From the NCBI GenBank assembly GCA_034336665.1, contig JAPFBE010000002.1, forward strand, positions 30,917,406 through 30,981,405: a stretch of 64,000 nt of DNA, in the 5' to 3' direction. Below are positions 38,201 to 52,500 of this stretch, one piece after another. The stretch is from Luscinia megarhynchos. Lineage: Eukaryota; Chordata; Aves; Passeriformes; Turdidae. Every line of letters begins with the position of its first letter. The first letter of the stretch is position 1. The position numbers and the translations under genes were made by a program. The notes below the pieces were generated by a model that did not search any database, was not told where the DNA came from, and was given only the letters and a program-made list of their open reading frames with translations.

Positions 38201-41200
38201 CAAAGCAAAAACATGTAAATATATTTGCACAAAGCAGTATATTCACAGAACATATTTTAAATTACTGGAGATAAACCTAGATTCTCTCTTTGAAAAATAG
38301 GAAGAGCATTAAACAATATGCCATGGTCAAAGCAGAATTTCTGACAGTTTTTATTTCAATTTAAACAAGCAGTTTACTGGGGGGAATTGTATTAGGGACT
38401 TAACTTTGATCATGAATTATAAAATACACAAACAGTACAATACGGAAAATTTTCCATAGATCATCTCTTTTCTATAGGAAAATAGATCATGACTTTCCTA
38501 GTTTAGGGTAATTAGACCAAAACTAGCTACATCCTCTGATCAGGAATCAATCACACTCAAGGGCAAGTCACAACTTGGGGTTACCTTGCTACCCTTATCC
38601 ATAATGTGTGTATTGCTACGTATTCACCCCATTTTTGAGGACTTTCTTGGAGTTGGCAAGGCTTGGACATGTCCACCTTCTTTGTGATATCTCCAGATTG
38701 GATTCCTAGCCATTTCCCACGATTTTATCTGAACTGGCATTAGGATTCTTAAATAAGTTGTTAGCAAGAGCATCATGTTGGTGACTGGACCAATTCCAAC
38801 AAAAATCCAAACGAAATGTCCCTGTATTAGCTCTGTGTGTGGACAGTGAATTGATCCCAGGAATGGTAAGCTGTCTCACTGGGCTAAATATCTTAAACCA
38901 CTTAGGACTGCTGGTTCTGAAGCAGAAGTTCATAATCCTCGATGAAAGTAAGCAAAGTGAACACACAATCCCTTATTCCAAGACATTTCCAGTTTAACTA
39001 AGGGCAGTTCTGCGAGGTCATTCTGCAATTGGCTTGAAGCATCCTAATCTGTAAGTAGCTGCTGTGGTCCTTCAGGTATTTCACAGAAACTGTTCCTGAT
39101 CTTACACGTTTTGTTTTCCATTACTGTGGCTACACGTCTGTGTTTGGTAGCAACATAAAAGTACGTTTTTCTGTTTTCATTTGTGCAGGATAGATGACTT
39201 GTGTTTTCAGAGATACTTTGTGTCAGAATGAGTTTTGCGTAAGGGAGGATACGTAGCTGCTGAGCTGAATGATTCAGCAGTGTTCCAAGGGAACAGACTT
39301 TGACATATAGATGTGTAAATGACATGAGCTTTTCCAGCATACAAGACTTACAGCACTGATTCAGTTACTTATCCCTATTTTCTCTTTCTATATTTATTCT
39401 TTTATAGCCTGGATATTTCCTTAAAGGGCTGTTTCAGGCTTCAGTTATACATTTCCAGCAATCATAAAACTTCTATGACCATTGTTTCATCACGATTGTC
39501 CTGTTGTTTGTTTGTACTACAGAAAAACAAATAGATATCTGTAATTTTGGTGTTTCTTATTTTAGTTTTTTGGGGAGTTTATATGAAATCTATCAGGATT
39601 TAGGTTTGCATTTTATACTGTGTCACATGAAATATATCTCAATTCACATATTTTCAGCTTGAATGTTCTCATCTATTCCAAGAACTTGTTAAAGGTGTTA
39701 GATTAGTCATGATTATTAAAACTTCTGGCTTAGGTTGTGGAAAAACGTATGTTTTTTGAAATATTATGTGTCTGATCATTCTAAATGAGATGTCTACGTT
39801 AAAAAAGCCAAAGAGGGAGTGAGGAAACATAACAATAAAAATCATAAGCAGTTCTTCTTTGGAAGCCTGCCTTACAGTACCTCAGAAGAGCAGGGAAACA
39901 TGAAAGATCTAGAAAAGTCAGTAAGTAAAATCCTTGTATTTATATTCAAACTGATAATGTGTTTGGAAAAGAGTGTGAAGAAAAAATTATGAAGAATGAC
40001 AGTGGATAGCAAATCAGATATTTTATAGGTATGATGTTTGAGATACAGTAGTTTACAAAACTCTTCTATGGTCACATGCAAAAAATTGTATGACTTGAAA
40101 GCTAACCAGGATAACATGCATGAAGGTGTTCTTCAGGATTAGTCAGAAGATGAACAGGCACCTGTGTTAAATTTAACACAGGAAAGCAAAAGCTAATTAA
40201 AATTTCCTGTCTGGGTTGCTGTTTGCAAGATTTTTACTATTCCTTTGGGTATGCAGAGTGTAATTGTTTTCTAGTTCATCTGAGAAGCATTTGCTGAAAA
40301 AATGTAAATAATTGTGTTTATCTAAATCAAATTTTTACTCTTCATTGAAGAAGCAAATTGCAAAATCTGAAAATAATGAAGAAACAGATCACATAACATT
40401 TATTGCTGTGAAAAATAAATTTATGAAGCTTCTCATTAACTTAAAATTAATATTAAAATATGTAATTGGAATTACTTTTGTAATTTGCCTTGTCACAATC
40501 CAGTTTATGACATCTTTTCAATGAAACAACAAAAGCAGGAAAAACAGAGCCAAAGTGCAATGTATTAAAGTCAACTACTACTGAATAGAGATGATCAATA
40601 TATTTGAAGGGAATTGCATTCCAGAAGTGCCATATGCTTGCACAGCTCAACACTGGGGCTGTAGCTCCTCTGAAAATCAGAGAATTTTTATTTTTGTTTT
40701 AATATGTTGTTCCATAATATTTAGTCTTGATTTCTTTTAGCTAGTGTTTTTTTTCTTTTTTTCATCCTGTGGTTAATCCAAAGTATACCTGCTGTCAGGA
40801 AAGAATCTGCTTTTTATTAATACAGCAAAGTCTGCCAAGACTTACATGCTGAATTTGGTCTGTATCTACACAATTCCTTGAGGAGACAGAAGAACGTGGA
40901 AAACTGAGAGTGCCTCAACCCAACTTGCACGTTTTCCTCCTCCCTGTGATTATTACAAATTTTAAGTGAAGAAGCACAAGAAGTAAGACACTTAGTATGA
41001 AATTCTGGCTTAGTAAGAAGTTCTGGTTCATAGTGTTTAGAATTTAAAGTTTCACTATCTAACCATTAACCTTAAATTTTCTTCTATTTTTTTTAATTTA
41101 AAATGTTGATAAATTTAATTTTTGAGACACTGCATTAAATTTGACCTTTTTTCCTCTTACATGCACTGTGCCATGAATGAAATTGCTGTCTTTCAGTCAG

Positions 41201-43384
41201 GGATTGTCCAAAACATAATGTGTTAAACCTCCTGGATTCAGTGAGTCTGGTGTGGGGTTCTACAGCCTACCATCCATAATGCAGTATAAAAGTTTCCAAA
41301 CCTACTCACAGCATCTGCCAATCTCTTGTTTTACTCCTTTTCTCTTGGCGACTGGGTAAGAAAGCTGACAGGGGAATCTTGGTCTGTAAGACTTCCAGTT
41401 TTCCCCTTCTCTCATATGCTGTGATTTGCCAAGAAAATTTCCAGATTTCTTCTACTGCATAAGAGGTGGTGAGACATTTGGTCATGTTGCTTTGAGACAC
41501 ATCTTTAAGTGCCACCTGTTGACCTACTCTCTCCCCTGGCCTGCACTGCCTCGGGTTTGATTCTGTAATTCTTAAGGGTGTGGACGGATTCACCCATTCC
41601 CAAACAGTGGCCAGCTTTTAAGCTGGAAAACTACACCTTGTCATCACGTAAAATGATGTTCTGTTCTGGAGTCAGACATTCTGAAGTCAAGGTAGGCAAA
41701 GCATAGAAATGACAAGAGCTTGCGCGGGGTCAGAAAGAACGTAATGAAACAGTTCAGTGAAAATGCCCTCGGTATCAGATTGCTTGTGCAGACTTTGCCA
41801 ACAGTTAGTTCAGCCTGTGAATCACAGTGTTTGTTACACTAGAGGAACATTTATTTCTTCCTGAATTTCCCTGCCAGCACTTGCTCACTGAAGAGCAAGT
41901 GAAAAGCTTTTGCTTTCTCTCCTTCTGAGACACATTTCTGAGAGAAGAGAAAAAGAACTTATCATAGGGAGTATCTCAAAATGGATCAGTTACAAAATTG
42001 GGGAACAAATACTAAATTTTGGATGACAGTTTGCCAGGGCTAGATAATGTTCATCCAAGAGCAGCAAGAACACTCAGAAATAAAAGAGCCAAACTGAAGG
42101 CTATAGTTTTTCTCTTTTAGCCCCCACAAAATGTCTCATAGGACGCCTATGTTCCAGATGGGTTTCCAAGTAGGTCTAGGCAGCTTGGATCTGTATCACA
42201 TTTGCATCAGACTAATACAAAAGGCAATCAAGAACAGAACTCATTAGCTCACACATTAATATAGCATGGTACGAGAGAAAAAACATGGAGTTCTTAAGAA
42301 AGAAATTGTGATGCCTCACTGAAATCAGTTAAAATTGATTTTGGGTACGTATGGAGTGATGTATATGAAAAAGTCATGATTTCACATAGTCATGTAATGC
42401 ACTGTAAGCCAGTATGAGGCATGAAGAAGGTCTCGTGGTGATAACAGGATCTTTCCATTAAAATGGTTGTTTAGTGGTCAGTAGCAAGATGCTGATTAGA
42501 AATGCCTGAGGTGACCTGGTAGCCCAACCCAGAATGAGTTTTTATACTTTGTAACATGTAACTCAGAGTGGCATTTTTGACAACTTTGCTTTAGCTTTGC
42601 AAGTTCCTTACCATTTGAGATAGTCAGTCCTGAATTGCTTCCCAAATTTTCCAGTAACATCTGCCTGTTTCAGATCTGTTTATCTTCACCAGAACTTCCT
42701 ACTGAAAACTTCCAAAGAATAAGCAGAGATTTTGGTTTTGATGAAATAACAAAGTTCTTCAGGCCAAAAACCCAGATGACAACCATTTAATCATTCAAAA
42801 CATAATGTGGGTTGATAGATTCAAGTGAAAAATTATGGTTTTGCATTACTCATTGAGAATCAGAGGGAGCCTATTCTTCTGCTACAGTTGCTAGAACTAC
42901 TACAAACCTTAATTTCTGAGGGAGTTGGAGATTTTAGTCCACGTGCAGTTGTTCACAGTGTTCTTAAAATCTACCCCACCAGTGAGATATACTTTTTTTA
43001 CTCAAGTATCTTTCCTTCAACTCATAAAATTAGACCTTTTTTTTTAAAGCATAATTATCCAGATTTACCACATGTTGTCCTTTCTTCTGTAGAAGTGCTA
43101 GCCCTACATCTGTCATCTTTTGCTTTGTGAGTCATAACTGATGTTGAGAAGTGTGTCCCAAATAGACTTTTAGATCACGTCTGTGGGTCTCCACAACCAA
43201 CTGTCATTTTCTGTACTGTCCCAACAGTGCCAGCCTAATTTAAAACATACAATTTATTAACAAATACAGTGACTCAACTACATTCTCCGAAGCACTGTTC
43301 AAAAATTAAAACTCTGGATAAAACTGAAGATTTTGGAAAAAAATAATGTCTTAGAAAAAGGTGTCTATTTGTACACTACTCCAT
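32201..43384 (+). other. Long intronic stretch, no gene seen
   Basis: Eleven kilobases of AT-rich DNA with no exon and no clear transposon. The part at about 32750-32900 may be old repeat. A fragment near 35980-36010 ('ACTCCAGCTGTGGTTTCACC') is CR1-like but too short to call. The precursor-like hairpin at 36194-36266 is the main feature. A small 9-bp hairpin, CACTTGCTC/GAGCAAGTG, sits at 41878-41901. Confidence 0.5.
36194..36266. repeat. Imperfect inverted repeat, pre-miRNA-like hairpin (function unknown)
   Basis: The left arm 36194-36212 (GAGTGCCAGCTCTGTACTG) pairs with 36247-36266 (CAGTACAAGAGGTGGCACTC): 8 bp, one mismatch (36202/36258), 4 bp, a bulged A (36253), then 6 bp. The loop is 34 bases and contains CTGAG…CTCAG, which can pair as an alternative, plus the 24-base word also found at 2433-2456. 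Size and stem resemble a microRNA precursor, but the arms match no miRNA I know. A palindromic transposon remnant or a template-switch product are equal alternatives. Confidence 0.6.
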
Positions 43385-43520
43385 GCCCCCCAAACAGCAA
43401 AACAAAAACTGAAAAAGCAAAAAAAAAAAAAAAACCAAAACCAAACCAAATTAAAAAAAACAGCAAAAAAACCCCACCCCAAAACGAACAAAAAAAACCC
43501 CACCAAAAAACCAACAAACC
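43385..43520. repeat. A/C-only low-complexity tract
   Basis: About 135 bases almost without G or T on the plus strand: an A16-type run, then CCAAAACCAAACCAAA, then A-tracts separated by CCCC and CCACCCC blocks. The CCAAA part is the complement of the TTTGG pentamer seen elsewhere. The K/P/N/T-rich frames on the plus strand and the F-rich frame on the minus strand here are translation artefacts. Confidence 0.9.
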
Positions 43521-46500
43521 TACTAGAAAATCTAAAACTCATTCATGTTGTTTGTGGTAGAGATATATTTTAATGTCTTCACACTACAGAGCAGCAAAAA
43601 AATCCATTAGCACACAGATTCTCACAGTCATTGACTGTGTGGGAAGATACAGATGGGTTTTTTTTCCTCATTGCAACAATATCACTAACAGCAGGAGCTG
43701 AAACATACTATGTCATGTCAACCTGAAACAAATTAGGGTTTAAGAATCTAATAAGGTTGGGATTGCTCAGTGGTGCAGTTTGCTGACAGAATGTCATTGT
43801 GCACGAATGGCATGTGCTCAGAGTTGAGTTGCTCTGGCAGTTAAAATACCCATGTTTCCCTATTAAGCCAGAATGCCAGCAGCTTCCCCACTGGGGGCTT
43901 CATTGTAATATAATACACTCATCCCAAATTTTCTGTGGCACTGGATGGTCAGAGAGCTGTATGGCCAACCAACTGAACAGAAGAAAATGAAGAAAAATAC
44001 CTGGTAACCTGTCAGAAGCTTAAAATCTTCCAAGTTTAGTGGTTGCCTCATTGTGGCTAAATGAAGCTATCTCACAGGTTCAAATAAATATGTTGATATA
44101 TTCTGTACTATGCTTAATGAGAATGTTTTTTACAACCCTAAAAGTTTTGAGGTTTTTTTCTAAAGAACTAATGTATTAATTTTATCAGTTTTCTGTATTC
44201 TTTCTGTTACAGTGAGAAGGAAAGCAAAAGTTTCATGGGTGGACTTCCCATTTTGTTACCAAGAGCTGCAAGTGTTGGCAGGCTTTAGCTTCATATACAG
44301 CCGGGGCTAAGAAACATTTTAGAGCTAAATAGCTCTTTGTGCAAGTTTCTTAAACCTGATTTGAATTTATGGTCACAGCAATGTATGTACAGTCTAAGAA
44401 AAGTTAGCTAAGAGATGTTAATTGCATACATTGTCTATCTTGTTATACCCATGATAAAAAAAATTCACATAAGCACATGTTGTATCAACAGGCAGTTGAT
44501 ATATTCCAAATTCAGAATACTCTCTAATAGGTAGAGCAAATACAAGGCTGTGCTATCCTTCTAAAAATTGGCTGTTCTTAGCTCACTTGTTTTGTGAAGC
44601 AGGACACAGCTCACTTGTTCCCAAGTGTCAACAGCCCATGTTAGAAGGCTTTGTATGGGCACAGCTCTTCAGTGCAGTGGTAGTGTCAGCTTGACCTCCT
44701 TCCTGTTGCAAAGATATTTTTTAAATGGCCCTGTTTGAAAATGTAAAGATTGTTGTATGTATTAGCTGCCAGTTTTTCATCCACTTCAGAGAATTCTCAG
44801 TTCTTGAATTAGCTTAAAAATATGCAAAGTATTTGAACATCAGTATCATATGATTACAAAATGAAATGTTTTAATTATTTTTTCCTCTAAAATAGAAAAG
44901 GCATGTTAAATATATGCTAGAAAAACTTAGGATTTTCAGGGTCCAGCTGAATGGTGCATAAGACATCTTCTGGTTTTGTACTTCTTTTGCTTAACCCCCA
45001 GTGTATATATTTGTGCTTTTTTTGGAGCTAATTGATGGTAAAACTGGTGATCCTGTATTTTTTCCCTATTTCTGTGTCTTACTAGACAGCTGGACCTAAT
45101 TATCTTCTAGTGCATTCCACAAGATTTAGCACTATTGATTGTCGGTTTCAATGTGCATGGAGAAGTTTTAGAAAGGGAAAAGTGTCTGTAACTTGTAAGC
45201 ATTTCTGTATCTGTACCTAGGATCAATCACTATTTAAAGGAGGACAAAACTCATCCCTGCTACTTTCACATCTTTTACTGAAATAGTAGCAGATCTGCTA
45301 TATGGAAAGTGAATGTTCTGTTTAAAGACTAAAAGCTAGAATAGAAGGTCATAGGGAAATGCAGAATTCCTAGTGATTAACTGAACAAGCCTTTGAGCAG
45401 CACACATTTTCAAGCCTGACTGCGCATTTCAGTGCTCCTTGCGGGTGTTTTATGGCACCACTTTCTCGTGTCTTAGGAGCTGCTGGTACAGCCTTGGCAT
45501 CCTCTGCCTGTGTGGCTCAGAAAGCTGTCCCCCGACTGCAGTGTTCCACATCTAATTGCTGCTTCTCTCACTGGATCTTGCTGAGTTTAAATCTGGTAAC
45601 TCCCTGCTCTGCACTGATGGATTGTTATCTTTTCTATGTCCTTTCATCTACCGGTGGTAGGACAACATTCTTAGAGCAGATAGTTATATAAGGGTTTTGC
45701 TTTCTCTTAGGGAAGAGAGAATAGCTGGGGGTTCTTTTATCTACTTACCATGTCTGTGCACACCTTTGAAATGGAAATTAAGATATCAGCAGATACTTGA
45801 AGGCCAGTGTGCTCTGAATATACCTTAAATCAAGACTTTACAGAAAGCAAGTCATTATTTAGTTTTTCTGTCTATTCCTTTGGCTAGTGCTTAACTTCCA
45901 GCACTGTCAAATGAATCTCACAGAGAACCATAAGGTTTTTTTTTTAACTGTATCACTGTCCTTGTCACTGAGATGTGTGCTGGATGATCTTACTCACTTC
46001 TGAGGAGGCCCCATCTGCATTTCAGCAATAGTGAGCCTTAGAACATCACTATGCATACTTGTTCAAAATGAATCACATGAAAGTATTGATAATTATTACT
46101 TTTTACTTCCATTACAGCTCTAGGAAGTGTTTGAATTATCATGGACTTTTAACTTCTGGGATTTCATTACAAAAATTAAAATGCATTGGTTTTTTAAAAA
46201 TCCATGAACTGTTACCTCTACAAAGTGGGATTTGCTGAAACAGTTCTGGTCATTTCAGCAGCTACTTCAGTCAGTGCATCTCCAAGGGCTGGACACCCTG
46301 ATCCAGTCACAATCCAGGTGGACAGATACAGGTGTCCTTCCAAAGGAATGCTGAGCAGCTTGGACAGGCTCCTGGCTGAGTAGTCCTCTTCTCTGGGCTC
46401 GTATGACATGTGGTTGTCATGGAGGATAATTTAGCTTTCTGTTGCCTGCATGAGTTTAAACAGGGCTTTGGAGTTTTTTGATCATGCTGAATCATCACAA

Positions 46501-49500
46501 TGAAGTGCAGTATAGTTCTTTGATTTTACACTTGGATGTGTAAGAAACTGCCTGTCAATCCAGTCATACCTGGAGATCATGGGCAGTTGTCTGCCTACCA
46601 AAGAAGCAGCCAATGGGAATGTTTTCCCTGGGGAAGGCTTTGACTTCACCTCAAAACAGGCATTTTAGAGCAGTTTTTTCTTAAAAGTCCTTATTTTGAA
46701 ATGTGTAGTAGTCAGGAAGAAAGTAGGTCTGCAGTATGTCAATAAACTCTTAAAGTAGAGAAACATTTGGCTTATGAGTTTTACCATGCAGTAAAGATAG
46801 TCTTGGAAACACATAGAAGGTTTAATGTGTTAGTAAATGTCTTCTTAATGATTTCTCAACACAACTGTGAATAAAAGGTTGGAAATGGCTTGATTAGTTC
46901 GGTTACCTATTTCCTGGGTGAGTGTTACCTCTCAATTGATACCCCTTGGCACTTTTTACAAAACTTCTGTCCTCCTTCCAGGATCAGTTAATTACTCATG
47001 AAATAGTCACACAGCTTATTTGATCTCCAGCTCTCCAAAGTCTTCTCCAGGATAATGGAAAATTGCTTGTCACGTTCCTGGTTCTCTCTTATTCACGTTT
47101 GACTTTCCTCGTGAAGCAGTCCCCTGAGAGTCTGATACTGTGCATTGTACGGTTGTATATACTATTTATGAGAAAAAGAATATTGGATAAAATGCAATGA
47201 CAAACTATTAACACAAATTGCAATTAATAAAATACACAGGAGTGAATTTAAACTAACAAAAAAACTATTTGATACTTTAATTTTGCTATCACTTAAAATG
47301 GAATAAAATATGCCATCTAAGTATGTGGCTACAATATAAAAATCGAAATGTCTGAAAAGAAAATCTAGTGCTGAGCAATTATGTTGAGAAGTAAAATTTT
47401 GACTCTTCAAAATGTTATCCCTTACTGATGCAGAAGGAAATCAGTTCCAAGGCCAGCAGCATTCTCTAGAAATGTAAGCTTCTTATCAGGTTGTAGTGGA
47501 TGATGAAAGTATTTTTAAGGAAGATGGTGGGAGTAGTGTTTAGATATTTCCCAGTTGGTAAACGACTGAGATTGTTGAACAGATGGCAGTAAAGGCTGAT
47601 AGGTATTGGTGAGTCTGGTGATTGGTATCACATAAATGCTCAGTTGTACTGTGTGTACATCCCAGGTCTGTTCAAGATTTGTCATTAAATTGCTCTTGAG
47701 TGTATGTAAAGCAAAATCCAAATTTTCAGGCAATTGAGTCTTCCTTTTGACATCTCAGTATTGCTGAGTAATTCCATTATCACAGGAAACATCCAGAGCA
47801 GGTCTAACTTGCTAAAACAGTCATGAAACCGTCCAATTGCAATTGTTCAGCTGTGAGAGTCATTCATGTGTTTTGCCAACAGTGTGGTAGCTGATCAGGT
47901 AAAATGCTGACCTAAGGTGTCATTTTATTAAGGACTGTCCACGGTGAGTATTTGTAATTGACCATTTTGCAGCTGCATCCAATGGAATTATTTTTAATTA
48001 GGTGAGGAATTTTTTCTTGAGTCTCTCTTTAGATACATGTTGTTGCTATATTCTCAACATCAAGTCAACATCAGTTCTCAGAACTGGGATGTGAGGAATA
48101 TATTCCAAGGAAATTTGAGTTATATGGCAAAATAAGTGAAAACGTAAATGAAACAGAACTTTAGGCATGTGAAACGAATTGTCTTTTACTAAGCCTCATT
48201 TTCTTTTTTCACAGTGCTACTTAACAAATAGTAGTTAATAATCTGCCTCATGATGGTTTTTTTTTGTCTGAGATCTTCACCCTCTTAAAAACCATTATGG
48301 TCTGGTGACTATTCTGCACTTCTGTGGCAGCTTTGGTAATAAGAGTTTGCCCTGGAGTCAGTGATTTTTACATCAAGGTCTCAAAAGTCTTTCAGAAAGG
48401 CCTTTCAGAGGGGCTTTTTTTAACAGGTAACAAACTAAATGTATAGAGATATTAAATGACATGGGGAAAATAACAATATATTTATGCCTCCCATTTCCTT
48501 GTCCCTTGCTGTGCTTACTCTGCATGATCTCTGCCTGACCTACAGGGGTTTTTTTCTTAGTTTAATTCATGGAGTTTGTGGCTGTGAGTATATTGCTTTG
48601 CTTTTATCTCATGTCTTCAAGCCATAACTCTTTATCTCGTAACTCAAAGCTGCAGGACTGAAGGCGAAGCTGATTTGCTTTCTTCTTTTCTCAGTGCTCT
48701 GATGTTCTGCAAGGAAAATTTGGCAGAGGTAAATAACTGTCAAAGAGAAAGAACAAGACAAACCTAGCAGATCAAGGTTTTCAAAATTGGCTAGCAATTT
48801 TAGGTGCATTCATTTTGGATGTGCAGTTGACAAACAAAGACTCACAGCCAGTCCCTTCTAGCTTGGCAGCCAAAATTTGCAGCATCTTTTAATAAACTTG
48901 GCTACCATGCTATCTTTATAGATAAGTTGATTTAAACACGTGGCTAAAGTAAAATTTTATTAGCAAAGGTAATTCAGTCTGTTGAAAAATATGACTATTT
49001 TTATTGTTCATGTATTCTAATCTTTATTATAACAAGAAAAGTTCACCTTCAAAAAAAGTTTAATAATTGTCTTCTGACAAGACAGTTTTTAATTTCTGCT
49101 GTGTGGAGCTCCAGTTCAAAGGGAATGGAACAGAAGTCTCAGCTCTTGTTAGCTTTGCGTTGCAGACTGATGGGAGCCTGCACAGCTGCAGCTGTAAGCA
49201 AACCTGGCTGGTGCTGGGTTAGACCCATGCTGCCTGTCCCCCAGGAGCATCCTCCACAGCAGCCCTGGGCATGAAGGTCAAGCAGATTTTGCAGGTAGTG
49301 AGCTAGTTAGCCACTGTCTCACTCCCCCCCTCCCTGCTGCCAAAGCAGGGGTTCCCTCAATATTGGATTTCATTATTGCTGAGATGGGGCAGTACAGCAG
49401 CTGCGTGGAGTATCTTCAATTTTCCTTGTGCTTTGGAAACCTGTTGAACAGGCTGTGTTTATTTAGTGTCGAGACAGGAGTTGATGCATCATTTATGTCT

Positions 49501-52500
49501 GAGTAAAAATTCTTTTAGAACCTAATTTAGGATGCATTTCCTTATCTTAAATTCTAATCAGGCAGAACTTGCCTATTGTGCATATTCCTAAAAAAGCAGT
49601 TAGTTGAAATAGGTATTGCCAATTTGTTTTTCTCCAAAACATGTTTTATCAGTTGCTCTGAATTTTTGTTGAATTTCTAGGACGTCTCCTCCTGTTACGT
49701 TGCAGCAGCAGCAGTCCATGACTGATTAGTATGCAGAGCTCATTTTAGTCCTTTGGTCCTAATAGTACTAACCTCAAAATAAAAAGTTAATTAGAGCAAG
49801 TAAAGTTATTAAAAGTGCCTGTGTGATTTAAAAACTGAAGTCTACGTTTTCAGGAGAGTCTTAGGCATTCTGGAAACCCGATTAAATTAAAATCCTTTAT
49901 GAGGTTACATGAAGATAGAACTTCAGTTTAAATCGCCTTGCTGATTTTGATAATCTTAGTGTCATTCATCATCTCACACAATAAATGGTAGTCCTTCACA
50001 GGGGAAATTCACCACTTGTAGCTATGGAGAAGTACAAGGACATCCCCACTAACAGCATATATTTAGTCAAAATCTTTCACAGAACCCATGAGCACTTCAG
50101 ATAACATTTCATTTTAAATGAACGTTATTTAGGAACAGTTAGGTGAAGACACAAGAAATTTTCTTTGTTTGGGGTTTTGTTTAGTTTTTGTTCTTTACTA
50201 TCAGGAGAGACTTAGTGACTGTATTATGGTTGAGATTACATTTTGTAGCCCAGATGTGTAAATCTGGTACACTCTAGAGCCCAGCACACCGTGGGCTTTG
50301 GCAGGAGAAGAACAAGTTGAATCAGAGGGCTGCTGAGGGAGGCAGAGCCTCTCCTCCAAACTCAGTGTTAATATCAAGCACAGCAGCACTCAGGTGCCAT
50401 TGTCCACATATGCCTTGTCCACACTGGCCATAGAAAACTAGTTTGGTATGGTAGTGCCAGGGAAATAGGTGTTCATGAGTCCCAGTTGCTAAATCCTCAC
50501 TAGCAAAGCAAAGACTGAACGAGCCTGGAGACTGATTTGTGTTTTCACCTACAGTGACTCTCTTCAGTGGAAATTGACTGCCTGTGCTTAAATTAGTGTA
50601 AGAAATGTGAGACTGTGTTTTGTTTCTGAAGGAAACTAATACACAGAGTGGGAGAAGAATAATCTGCTGGCTGCCCTTGGTGAGGGGGATGAGATGCAGT
50701 GATGGGGGAGGGAGGAGCTGTGAAGGATGTGGAGCCACTTCTAGTGAAGTGGACAAGACACATCTCAAATCCTTTTAAGTATTTTGCTTATCTTTAGCAA
50801 AAGCATCCTGAGATGCTTGTGATGGTACAGATAGTATTGAATTCATACTCTTGCTTTATGTGTACTCTCTTGGGATCATAATAGGTGTTTAATGCAGCTC
50901 TGCCTGTCTCCCTTTTTCTACTTGTCTAGAATATCCTTGGTGTTTAAGAACAACCCTTATGTCAGCTTCTTTATTAAAGAATGTGCTGAGGAAATTATGT
51001 TAATTGAGCTGGAGTGTAATTATGGGCTAGGAAGATTATTTCACAGTGTGAATCGAATTGTTGTAGATAAATGTGCATTAACTTAATAGTGTGCAGCTAA
51101 TTAGTTTTGCTATTTACTCATAAATATTTAAAAAAAAAGATATAATCAGTTATACAAAAGCATGAGAAATGGATATATTGCAAGGCCAATGGGGAACATA
51201 CTCCGAATCTCTAATTATTGTTTTGCTGGAATTTTTTTCATAGCTTACCTATTCTGAACTTGCAATGGACAAAAGTAGCTAATTAACAAAGTTTATTTCT
51301 ACAAAAAATATATATTATGCAAGTAAAACGTGGTTGCCAGTTTGACAGTTATATATCTGTAATTCATACTAAAGCAGTTACAGCATCAAAGGCTCTTGCA
51401 CTCTCCACATAAGTTAAATTGCTTTGGATCTCATTGTGTAGCAAATCAAGATAGAGACTATTTATATGTATCTGACTTTAATTTTTGTGTTTGTCAGCCA
51501 GCTGGCATTAGTCTTTGGCATGGCTTAAGGAAGGAAAGTACTTTCATGCTCAGATACATCCTCTAATACCTTTTAGAGTACCGCAGTGTACTCATGGTAC
51601 AGTCCTGAAAACCAAAGAACGTAGAATTACTTGACCCCTAGATAAAATACTGAAAGCCTTGAAGTGTTTGCTAACAAACATGTAATTTTATATGTTCCAA
51701 AAATACCTATTATAGCTCTATGTCTCAGGCATTCACAAGTGTGAAAGGAAGGCTGCAGAACATTCTCCTTAATATATGTTAGTATCAGCTTCTGGGAGAA
51801 TGTAATACAGTCATTTGATTTGTGCATATAAATTCATATATAGAAATTTTTCTAAGCCACCTCTGAGCATAATAGGCCTTCCATTGACCTCAGAGTGAAA
51901 GAGACTCCAGTATAAATTTACAGTAGTGATTAAAAAGTGCAGTCTCAAACTGAAGTCTGGTGTGCTCTGAACTTCATGTGCAGTGTTGCCTACAGGGCTT
52001 TACTGCATGATCATGTTTTTTTATGCTGAAATGAAAAACAATAGAAGAGGGACATATTTTTATGAAACAGAGAAAAATAATTTCAATAGCCTATATAGTG
52101 ATTTCTCCCCTAATAAATAAATAACACCAAGTATAATATCCTCTATTGCAGAATAGTTCCATGGCTTTTCCACAGTGAGTTTTAATGAAATTGGATATCA
52201 GTTTCATTTTTATCAAGTTATATCAAGAACACTGGCTCCTATGTGAATTTGTATTTGCCATTAGAAGAAAACTTATGAACAGCAAGTATTGACACAAACC
52301 TAAAAAATCTTAGACTTTTCCCATTTCCAGCCTCCCTTGTGCAAACAACACAGCTTAAAATCTGTGAACTTTGTCATGTTTGAAATTGTCTTTGGAATTT
52401 GCAATAAGAATTTGGAATATGAATTTCAAAATCATACATATTTTTCCTAACATGACCAAAAGTGAAAAATTAGACATGTGTAAAAAAAAATTTCTCTTTG

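Noticed and set aside
43333..43573. Lysine/proline-rich plus-strand frames and a phenylalanine-rich minus-strand frame
   Set aside because: Produced by the A/C-only low-complexity tract.
50322..50768. 148-codon open frame on the minus strand
   Set aside because: Composition looks like translated non-coding DNA; no motif or homologous family recognised; it overlaps another short frame and lies antisense to the host gene.
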